DNA from: Candidatus Minthomonas equi
Lineage (GTDB): Bacteria > Bacteroidota > Bacteroidia > Bacteroidales > UBA932
Assembly: GCA_018064575.1 (NCBI GenBank)
Contig: JAGHUZ010000009.1
Coordinates: 1 to 5,403 of the forward strand
DNA length: 5,403 nucleotides
Direction: 5' to 3'
Below, one piece after another: positions 1-5,403 of this stretch. A program made the translations under genes and the position numbers. Every line of letters starts with the position of its first letter. Position 1 is the first letter of the stretch. A model generated the notes under the pieces. It ran no database searches. It had not been told where the DNA came from and was given only the letters and a program-made list of their open reading frames with translations.

Positions 1-747
1 ACCTATGCCAATGCGGGTCACAATCCGCCGTATGCCATCCGTGACGGTCTCGAACTTCTGTGCGGCTCGGAGGGTATTCCACTTGGAATTTTCGCAGGTG
101 AAAAATATACCGATTCGCAGGTGAAAATCGAGAACGGGGATACAGTATTCCTTTATACTGACGGTGTCAGCGAAGCCGTAAATGAGGCTGGTGAGTTTTA
201 TGGAGTCGAGCGTTTGGAAAGTGTTCTGAAGGAAGAAGCCGCTGCGGGAAAAAGGCACTTCATCGAGGCTGTCGAAGCATCTGTCCGCTTATTCGCCAGT
301 CATACCGAGCAGAATGACGACATTACCATGCTCTGTCTGTACTTTAGAGAGAAACCTGCCCTTTCGCTCGGGTATAATGTCAGGGAATTCGGAAAAATAC
401 GTGACTGCATAATGTCCGGCGACCTTCCCAAAGCATTGCTTATGAAACTGTGTGTGGCGGCTGAGGAATGTTTCGTCAATATTTGTTCATACGCCTTTGA
501 CGGCTCCGCTCCTGAAGATGAGAAGATTCTGTTCGACTTCGAATACTCGGACAAGGTGGTGATGCGTTTTTCTGACGGAGGACGTCCCTTTGATCCGAGG
601 TACGGACTGCCCGATGCCTCCGAATATGACGTGGATACTGCCATAGGCGGACTGGGCAGGCTGATAGCATTCACTATCGCCGATTCCGTGGATTATGAAT
701 ATAAAGACGGGCGAAACATATTGACTATAACAAAGAATCTGTTTTGA
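1..747 (+). CDS. SpoIIE/RsbU-type PP2C phosphatase fused to RsbW-like HATPase kinase domain (5' end missing)
   Basis: The reading frame is open from base 1, so the start and any sensor domain lie outside the window; 248 residues are visible. Residues 1-115 are the end of a SpoIIE-type PP2C phosphatase: an AGHNPP motif at 5-10, GIPLGIF near 30-36, YTDGVSEA at 52-59 and the acidic pair D106-D107 in NDDIT. These acidic residues normally bind the metal ions that drive phosphoserine hydrolysis. Residues from about 125 to 248 are an HATPase_c domain of RsbW/SpoIIAB type: N-box E156-x3-N160, a G1-like DGGRPFDP at 192-199 and G2-like GGLG at 216-219. Known relatives use the kinase to phosphorylate, and the phosphatase to dephosphorylate, a STAS protein; the next gene, 28 bases downstream, encodes one. 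The protein is probably cytoplasmic or has a cytoplasmic output end. Domain order (phosphatase, then kinase) matches Pseudomonas HsbR. Family assignment is firm; the input signal is unknown. Confidence 0.93.
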   Translation, partial: TYANAGHNPPYAIRDGLELLCGSEGIPLGIFAGEKYTDSQVKIENGDTVFLYTDGVSEAVNEAGEFYGVERLESVLKEEAAAGKRHFIEAVEASVRLFASHTEQNDDITMLCLYFREKPALSLGYNVREFGKIRDCIMSGDLPKALLMKLCVAAEECFVNICSYAFDGSAPEDEKILFDFEYSDKVVMRFSDGGRPFDPRYGLPDASEYDVDTAIGGLGRLIAFTIADSVDYEYKDGRNILTITKNLF

Positions 748-775
748 AATAATTAATCAATCAAATAAATTCACT

Positions 776-1078
776 ATGAAAATTTCCAAGTCATTAGAAA
801 ACGGATGTGTAACTATCAAACCGGAAGGCTGGCTGGATACGGTATCGTCTCCCGAATTGGGTAATGTCATAGAGGCAGTGGACACAGCGGATGCCATAGT
901 CCTCGATTTCGAGCTTGTGGAATATATGTCTTCAGCCGGACTGCGTCAGGTGCTCGCCGCACACAGAAAGGCGAAGTCTCTCGGTGCATCTTTTTCCGTC
1001 ATCAACGTTTGCTCACCGGTGATGAGCATTTTCAAGATGACCAATATCGATAAGAAATTGAACATTGAAGCCCGATAG
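776..1078 (+). CDS. STAS-domain anti-sigma factor antagonist-like protein (RsbV/SpoIIAA family)
   Basis: This complete 100-residue protein is a single STAS domain, the usual size for the family. It shows the beta-strand start KISKSLENGCVTIKPEGWL, the central strand IVLDF (41-45) and the hallmark loop YMSSAGLR at 50-57. Aligned with MDSSGL of SpoIIAA, the phosphorylated serine should be S53. Residues after 70 give the usual closing strand and helix (ASFSVINV, then MSIFKMTNID). In known systems the unphosphorylated STAS protein binds a partner and the phosphorylated form releases it. Here the fused kinase/phosphatase just upstream is the natural modifying enzyme and is probably co-transcribed. 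Known downstream partners include anti-sigma factors, but none is visible, so the target may be another enzyme or a polysaccharide assembly factor. The ATG at 776 follows an A/T-rich 28-base gap with no Shine-Dalgarno sequence, as is normal in Bacteroidota. Confidence 0.93.
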   Translation: MKISKSLENGCVTIKPEGWLDTVSSPELGNVIEAVDTADAIVLDFELVEYMSSAGLRQVLAAHRKAKSLGASFSVINVCSPVMSIFKMTNIDKKLNIEAR

Positions 1079-1083
1079 CCAAG

Positions 1084-1144
1084 GGGTTGAAGTGCCGGTG
1101 AACTTGTCGTTTCCCAAAGAAACAAGCACCCTGCGGTATGACCC
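1084..1144 (+). other. Imperfect bulged hairpin between the STAS gene and the export genes
   Basis: The core pairs GGTG (1097-1100), CTTG (1103-1106) and TTTC (1110-1113) with the uninterrupted arm GAAACAAGCACC at 1119-1130. This leaves bulges AA and TCG on the left arm and a five-base loop CCAAA. A weaker outer helix can form between GGGTTG (1084-1089) and TGACCC (1139-1144) using two wobble pairs. It lies just after the STAS stop codon and upstream of the candidate promoter, so it could end or stabilise the first transcript. No run of T follows it directly, so a standard intrinsic terminator is not supported. The pairing is seen in the sequence; any function is inferred. Confidence 0.35.
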
Positions 1145-1160
1145 TAATGGAGTGAAAATG

Positions 1161-1191
1161 TTGCTGGGAAAGGAATTTTTTGCTATTTTTA
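1161..1191 (+). promoter_or_regulatory. Candidate Bacteroides-type -33/-7 promoter for the export genes
   Basis: TTG at 1161-1163 is followed, 20 bases later, by TATTTTTA at 1184-1191. This matches five of the six fixed bases of the Bacteroidota -7 element TAnnTTTG and sits at about the expected distance from the -33 TTG. Transcription would start near 1198, leaving a leader of about 55 bases before the ATG at 1255. The last base of the -7 element is A instead of G, and the region is T-rich, so a chance match is possible. Confidence 0.4.
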
Positions 1192-1254
1192 CGCCTTAAT
1201 GGGAATGCGTATTGTGCAGTGTTCTATGAAAAAAATATATTCAATATACACTCA

Positions 1255-3906
1255 ATGAAAATAACTCATATTATTTCTCGTTTATTACCTTTGCTTTTGG
1301 TGATGGTATTCACGGCTATACCTGTATATGGTCAGAGCGCATCGGAAATCGCCGCCGCCAAGTCGATGGCACGGGCATACGGCTATTCGGACAGTGAAAT
1401 CAATGCAATGCTGAATAATCGTAACGGTCAGAACGGAGGCAAATCTGCAAAAGGTTCCGGCGGCAATACTGCCGGATCTTTCCAGACAGAGAACGATGTC
1501 AACTCCAATCAGTCCTATGATCTCCAGAATCTGAATATGACCATCCTTGAGACGATGGAACAAGAGGAGGACAAAAACAAAAACAAGGACAAGGACAAAG
1601 AAAAAGAAAAAGCGAATGAAATCTACGGTCACTCATACTTCACATCGACCGGTCTCAGCATCATCCCGAGTTATAATGCGCCTGCACCTGCTTCATACGT
1701 TCTGGGCCCCGGAGATGAACTGGTGATAGACATTTGGGGTGCCACGGTATCGCACGTGGAGGCCGTTATGGGTAATGACGGAAGCATCCCCGTTCCGGAT
1801 TTGGGCCCGGTCTATCTGGCAGGAATGACACTCAGCAAGGCCGAGAATTATCTTCAGGAACAGCTCGGCCGCATTTATTCCGGTCTTACGGGCAGTAATC
1901 CCGATACTTATATCAAACTTTCCATAAGGAAAATCAAGGGCGTCTCCATCTATGTTTCAGGCGAAGTCGTCACTCCAGGGCTTTATTCAGTGCCATCGCT
2001 TGCCACTACCCCGTCCGTCATCTATATGGCCGGGGGTATCAGTGAAAAGGGTTCTGTACGTAATATCACCCTGTTCCGCCACGGACGCAAGGTGGCCGAT
2101 TTCGATATGTACGACTTTCTCTTCAATGGCAGGTTCAATGAGAACCTGCGCATCCAGGACGGCGATGTCATAGCGGTAGCCGCTTACAGTGATGTCGTCA
2201 AGGTGGATGGTGCCGTGATGCGTCCGATGAATTATGAAATAACGGAAGGGGAGACTGTCAAGGACGTAATCAAGTACGCTGCGGGTTTTGCTCAGGACGC
2301 TCAGAGAAATTCGGTAAATGTGTATCGCCGTGGAATAGCGGGCAATACCAGCATCGATGTTCCTGAGCCCGACTTCGCTTCATTCCGCCTGCAGGACGGT
2401 GACTGCGTGAGTGTGCGTACATACAAGGCCATGGACCAGAATACCGTATCCATCTACGGTCCGGTCAAGTACCCCGGTGCCTATGCTTTGAACGATAATA
2501 TTATAGATTTGGCTTCGTTGTTGGAGAAGGCCGGAGGTCTCATTGATGGCGCCTATACCGGCAAAGGACAAATCAGCCGCAAGGATGCCAACCGCCAGCC
2601 GGAATTCTTGATTTTCGACCTCGCGAAGGTGATGAATGGAAGTCTGAAGATTACTCTCAAGCGGGAAGATATCATAACCCTGTACAGTCACGATGATATG
2701 AGTGAAGCGCGTTTCGTTTCCATAAACGGAGCAGTGGAGAATCCTGCTGTGTATTCATACAGTGACACACTTACGATAGCACGTCTCATCAAGGGTGCAG
2801 GTGGCCTGACCGAAAATGCCTACATAGCGAGCGGTCAGATAAGTCGCGAAGGCTCAGATGGTCATCCTGTAATCGTACCCTTCGATGTGCAGAAGGCTAT
2901 GAACGATTCCCTCGAATTCAAAGTCCTGCCGGGTGATGCCGTACGTATCTACAGTATCAAGGAAATTCGAAAGAATACTACGGTTTCCATAAACGGTGAG
3001 GTAAATGCCCCCGGTGAGTATGTCTATCGTGACGGAATGACCTTGGTAGAGTTGGTGGAACTGGCACAAGGGTGTACTCACGGTGTTGATTTGACCAACG
3101 TGGAAATATCCACCCGCGGCGGACGTGAGCGCGGCTCTGTACGTACCGTTAATCTGGAGGAAAATGCTGCGCTGTGGCAGGAAGAACTCAATCCGTACGA
3201 TATGGTGTCATTCCGGCGGCTGACCTTCTTCAATCCACAGACTGCCGTGACCGTCGATGGTGAAGTCATCGCACCGGGTACATATGTCATCTCCAAGGCA
3301 CAGGTGCGTCTGTCCGACGTGATGGAACGTGTAGGAGGATTCACTGATGACGCTTATCCGCACGGAGCGAAACTCACGCGTGTGCTCACCGAAGAAGAAC
3401 AGGAACGCCAGAAAGTCGCTATGGAAATAGCCGCCAGCAAACTGTCAGGCAGTGTCAAGGTCGATTCCATTATGCTGGAAGACAGGTATAACATCGGTAT
3501 TGACCTCGAAAAAGCTATGTCTTTTCCAGGTTCCGTAGCTGATGTTATCCTCCGTGCCGGAGACATCATCGAAATCCCTCAGATGAACAATACAGTCAAG
3601 ATATCCGGAGGCGTCAACTATCCGAACACGGTCGCATTCGATGACAGACAGCCCTGGTCTTACTACGTCAGTCAGGCCGGCGGTTATACCAAACGCGCAA
3701 GGAAAGGACAGATTTACGCCGTCTATATGAGCGGACAAGTGGCACGTAGGGAAAAAATCAAACCTGAACCCGGGATGGAACTGGTCGTTCCCGAACGGGA
3801 TCCTTCGCAGGACCGTCAAATGACTCCTGCGGAAATCGCCTCTCTGGCATCTTCCACCACATCTATCGCATCCATGGTTGTCGCACTGCTTAATGCGTTT
3901 AAGTAA
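1255..3906 (+). CDS. Multi-SLBB outer-membrane polysaccharide export protein (Wza-like)
   Basis: An 883-residue protein starting at ATG 1255. That start gives a clean signal peptide (K2, hydrophobic core 10-23, probable cleavage after V-Y-G26); an in-frame TTG at 1180 would add 25 residues ahead of it and is unlikely. No cysteine follows the signal, so it is not an obvious lipoprotein, unlike E. coli Wza. Order: helical stretch at about 28-53, Gly/Asn-rich then Lys/Asp/Glu-rich linker (54-122), Poly_export domain from about 143 to 228 (YVLGPGDEL at 148-156), then about seven SLBB-type units beginning near 230, 314, 397, 487, 576, 664 and 781. Each opens with a V-x-I/V-x-G-x-V-x-x-P strand motif. 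The tail (857-883) ends in a hydrophobic helix, ASMVVALLNAF, which may sit in the outer membrane as the Wza C-terminal helix does. Wza itself is about 380 residues, so this is a longer periplasm-spanning form common in Bacteroidota. The Wzz-type gene follows after one base. Confidence 0.92.
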   Translation: MKITHIISRLLPLLLVMVFTAIPVYGQSASEIAAAKSMARAYGYSDSEINAMLNNRNGQNGGKSAKGSGGNTAGSFQTENDVNSNQSYDLQNLNMTILETMEQEEDKNKNKDKDKEKEKANEIYGHSYFTSTGLSIIPSYNAPAPASYVLGPGDELVIDIWGATVSHVEAVMGNDGSIPVPDLGPVYLAGMTLSKAENYLQEQLGRIYSGLTGSNPDTYIKLSIRKIKGVSIYVSGEVVTPGLYSVPSLATTPSVIYMAGGISEKGSVRNITLFRHGRKVADFDMYDFLFNGRFNENLRIQDGDVIAVAAYSDVVKVDGAVMRPMNYEITEGETVKDVIKYAAGFAQDAQRNSVNVYRRGIAGNTSIDVPEPDFASFRLQDGDCVSVRTYKAMDQNTVSIYGPVKYPGAYALNDNIIDLASLLEKAGGLIDGAYTGKGQISRKDANRQPEFLIFDLAKVMNGSLKITLKREDIITLYSHDDMSEARFVSINGAVENPAVYSYSDTLTIARLIKGAGGLTENAYIASGQISREGSDGHPVIVPFDVQKAMNDSLEFKVLPGDAVRIYSIKEIRKNTTVSINGEVNAPGEYVYRDGMTLVELVELAQGCTHGVDLTNVEISTRGGRERGSVRTVNLEENAALWQEELNPYDMVSFRRLTFFNPQTAVTVDGEVIAPGTYVISKAQVRLSDVMERVGGFTDDAYPHGAKLTRVLTEEEQERQKVAMEIAASKLSGSVKVDSIMLEDRYNIGIDLEKAMSFPGSVADVILRAGDIIEIPQMNNTVKISGGVNYPNTVAFDDRQPWSYYVSQAGGYTKRARKGQIYAVYMSGQVARREKIKPEPGMELVVPERDPSQDRQMTPAEIASLASSTTSIASMVVALLNAFK
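1570..1611 (+). repeat. Degenerate hexanucleotide repeat encoding a K-D/N/E dipeptide tract
   Basis: Fourteen consecutive codons alternate lysine with an acidic or asparagine residue: D-K, N-K, N-K, D-K, D-K, E-K, E-K (residues 106-119 of the export protein). At the DNA level these are seven six-base units of the types GACAAR, AACAAR and GAAAAA. Because the unit is six bases, gain or loss of a copy keeps the reading frame and only changes the length of a charged linker between the N-terminal region and the Poly_export domain. Confidence 0.75.
1939..3800 (+). repeat. Tandem SLBB-type protein repeats within the export gene
   Basis: The strand motif V-x-I/V-x-G-x-V recurs at about residues 230, 314, 397, 487, 576, 664 and 781. 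Spacing is about 83-90 residues except for the last step of about 117, where extra sequence (including EEEQERQ) is inserted. Units three and four resemble each other beyond the motif: both carry AGGL, then AY followed by GQISR, then FD and a K-x-M-N-x-SL segment. The 14-base string gtttccataaacgg occurs exactly at 2716-2729 and again at 2983-2996, 267 bases or 89 codons apart, both encoding VSING. This points to growth by internal duplication. Boundaries are approximate. Confidence 0.75.
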
Positions 3907-3907
3907 T

Positions 3908-5050
3908 ATGGAAAATCAAGTCAACCCCAACCCCAATCCTATGGAAGAGGAAAGTTCCATAGATTTCAAGGAATTGGCGCTCAGGCTCTGGACCAAGCGC
4001 AGGTATATAATTAGAGTGGGTGCTGTGTTCGTGGTGCTGGGCTTTCTGGCTGCCATATTTCAGAAACCCATCTATACTTCGTCCTGTACTTTCGTACCGC
4101 TGAGTTCGTCTTCCAAGGCATCCGGAGGCTCGCTCTCATCCCTGGCCGCTCTGGCCGGCATCAATCTGGGGGATATGAGTGCAGGAGAGTCCCTTTCGCC
4201 CCTGATTTATCCCCAATTGCTTTCCAGTGTGGAATTCAACAGGGAACTTATGAGAGTGCCTCTGCACTTCGATGACTATGATGAGCCGGTCACTCTGTAT
4301 GACTTGGCTACCGACCCCAAATATAGCAGATTCACCTTCGATACTGTTCTTATGGGTATTATGAAATATACCGTCGGACTTCCGGGGGTCATTATGGAAG
4401 CCATCCGTGGCGAACAGCCCGATGTAGTGGTGCCAGGAGGAGAATCCAAGAAGCAGATAAGTGCCTTTACGAATGATGAGTATAAGGTGTATAAGCAACT
4501 CTCGAAAGTGGTTTCTCTGGTTGTGGACAAAAAAGACGGATACCTGACTCTCAGCGCGAAATCGAGCGAAGCTCTGGCTGCAGCTGAACTTTGTCAGGGC
4601 GCTCTTGATTTGATGCAGAAGTATATCGCAGACTTCAAGCAGACTCAGGCCAGGGATAATCTATCATATCTTCAGGCACGTTGTGAAGAGACCAAGACCG
4701 ATTATCTGACCAAACAGATGGAACTGGCTCAGTATATGGATTCGAATCGTGGAGTTCCCACTGCCATTTCAGAGACACGCAGGCAGCAGCTCAATTCCGA
4801 GTATGACCTGGCTTTCGCACTCTACACCGAAGTGTCGAAACAGCTTCTTCAGGCAGAACTTAAAGTCAAGAATGACACTCCCGTCCTGTCGGCAGTCAAA
4901 CCTGTCGATGTTCCTATGAAGAAGACTAACAGCCGTTCCAAAACATTGCTTGGCTGGATACTCTTCGGAATCATCGTCAGCTGCGGCTCCGTCTTAGGCT
5001 TCGACTGGTTACGTGACAGGGGCTTCAACTGGCCCAAAAACTGGGAATAA
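3908..5050 (+). CDS. Wzz-type polysaccharide chain-length determinant / co-polymerase, kinase-less
   Basis: A 380-residue inner-membrane protein of the Wzz/PCP family. After a short cytoplasmic tail with an Asn-Pro run (NPNPNP at 6-11), the segment IDFKELALRLW then KRRYIIR leads into the first membrane helix, about 34-51, followed by the typical KPIYTSSCTFVPLS strand. The periplasmic part holds a variable region and a helical, probably coiled-coil stretch, about 235-325. A proline-containing segment (PVDVP near 332-336) precedes the second membrane helix at about 346-365. A short tail ends the protein, so there is no C-terminal BY-type tyrosine kinase domain as in Wzc. Such proteins set polymer length and dock to the Wza-like exporter. 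ATG 3908 is chosen because it follows the preceding TAA by one base (TAATATG), suggesting translational coupling; an alternative ATG at 3893 would overlap the upstream gene by 14 bases. Confidence 0.9.
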   Translation: MENQVNPNPNPMEEESSIDFKELALRLWTKRRYIIRVGAVFVVLGFLAAIFQKPIYTSSCTFVPLSSSSKASGGSLSSLAALAGINLGDMSAGESLSPLIYPQLLSSVEFNRELMRVPLHFDDYDEPVTLYDLATDPKYSRFTFDTVLMGIMKYTVGLPGVIMEAIRGEQPDVVVPGGESKKQISAFTNDEYKVYKQLSKVVSLVVDKKDGYLTLSAKSSEALAAAELCQGALDLMQKYIADFKQTQARDNLSYLQARCEETKTDYLTKQMELAQYMDSNRGVPTAISETRRQQLNSEYDLAFALYTEVSKQLLQAELKVKNDTPVLSAVKPVDVPMKKTNSRSKTLLGWILFGIIVSCGSVLGFDWLRDRGFNWPKNWE

Positions 5051-5067
5051 GTCTTAAAATACGAAAT

Positions 5068-5403
5068 ATGAAACGTTACTGTCAGACATTGGATTTGGCC
5101 GATGACCCGGAACTGATTCGAAAATATTGTGAAGTTCACTTCCACGTGTGGCCGGAAATTATCGAAGGCCAGAGGACTGTGGGTATCCTTGATATGCAGA
5201 TATATCTGAACGGTACTCACGCCTTTATGATTTGCGACACAGTGGATGAATTCGACTGGAACAGGGATTGGGCGCGACTCGCGCAGATGCCACGGCAGGC
5301 CGAATGGGAAGCCTTCGTCGCAGAAGCCCAAGGCGCCGACCCCTCTCTTCCGTCCGCTGAGAAATGGAAGCTGATGGACAAGATTTTCGATATGAACGAA
5401 TAG
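5068..5403 (+). CDS. L-rhamnose mutarotase family protein (RhaM/YiiL-like, DUF718)
   Basis: A complete 111-residue protein whose TAG is the last codon of the window. It belongs to the small RhaM/YiiL family, dimeric cytoplasmic enzymes that interconvert alpha and beta anomers of L-rhamnose or related 6-deoxy sugars. Y20, H24 and the W28-P29-E30 motif line up with the Y-x3-H-x3-WPE pattern of E. coli RhaM, whose tyrosine and histidine lie in the active site. GILDMQIYL at 39-47 gives the ferredoxin-like core strand and W80 in EWEAF corresponds to the conserved aromatic region near the C terminus. E. coli RhaM is 104 residues, so the length is normal. The ATG lies 17 A/T-rich bases after the Wzz-type gene, so co-transcription is likely. 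Whether the substrate is rhamnose, fucose or another sugar cannot be decided here, and neither can a catabolic versus polysaccharide-related role. Confidence 0.88.
   Translation: MKRYCQTLDLADDPELIRKYCEVHFHVWPEIIEGQRTVGILDMQIYLNGTHAFMICDTVDEFDWNRDWARLAQMPRQAEWEAFVAEAQGADPSLPSAEKWKLMDKIFDMNE

Noticed and set aside
121..747. A separate gene starting at GTG 121.
   Set aside because: The frame stays open back to base 1 and encodes the AGHNPP and GIPLGIF motifs of the same phosphatase domain, so 121 is internal.
1084..1144. A standard intrinsic terminator after the STAS gene.
   Set aside because: The stem is broken by bulges and no T-run follows its 3' arm; the nearest T-run, at 1176-1181, is far downstream.
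1158..1199. A 13-codon open frame (ATG at 1158 to TAA at 1199) in the intergenic gap.
   Set aside because: It overlaps the candidate promoter, is very short, and has no recognisable features or independent support.
1236..1248. TATAT-tca-ATATA inverted repeat just before the export gene start.
   Set aside because: It is a short A/T-only pairing with a three-base loop in an A/T-rich leader, expected by chance and too weak to call an operator or hairpin.
1180..1254. A longer start for the export gene from TTG at 1180.
   Set aside because: It puts 25 unremarkable residues ahead of a clean signal peptide, and the ATG at 1255 explains the protein better.
3445..3819. Long open frames on the minus strand within the export and Wzz-type genes, for example 3445-3819 and 4136-4498.
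   Set aside because: They lie wholly opposite well-supported genes and show no family motifs, so they are shadows of coding sequence.

Overview
The window looks like chromosomal DNA from a Bacteroidota bacterium, most likely order Bacteroidales; I cannot name the genus. Three things suggest this. The genes are preceded by A/T-rich leaders without a Shine-Dalgarno sequence. The one plausible promoter resembles the Bacteroides -33/-7 type (TTG, then TAnnTTTG). The multi-SLBB export protein and the mutarotase are of kinds common in that phylum. All five genes are on the + strand and tightly packed, and base composition looks roughly balanced throughout with no obvious foreign island.

Bases 1-1078 carry a partner-switching signalling module. 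The first gene enters from the left edge without its start. It encodes the end of a SpoIIE/RsbU-type PP2C phosphatase domain fused to an RsbW-like HATPase domain, so one polypeptide appears to hold both the phosphatase and the kinase. After a 28-base gap comes a 100-residue STAS protein (RsbV/SpoIIAA type) with the expected phosphorylatable serine, the likely substrate of both activities.

Bases 1079-1254 are non-coding. They hold an imperfect bulged hairpin followed by a candidate Bacteroides-type promoter, so a second transcript may start here.

Bases 1255-5050 encode an envelope polysaccharide export pair. The first is a secreted 883-residue Wza-like protein with one Poly_export domain and about seven SLBB-type repeats. 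One base after its stop begins a 380-residue Wzz-type chain-length/co-polymerase protein with two membrane segments and no tyrosine kinase domain. Bases 5068-5403 encode a small L-rhamnose mutarotase family protein that ends exactly at the window edge.

A reasonable model, which is inference, is that the phosphatase/kinase sets the phosphorylation state of the STAS protein in response to a sensor encoded upstream, and that this tunes synthesis or export of a surface polysaccharide. The idea resembles Vibrio SypE/SypA and Pseudomonas HsbR/HsbA. No glycosyltransferase, flippase, polymerase, sigma factor, mobile element, CRISPR array, tRNA or rRNA was recognised in this window.
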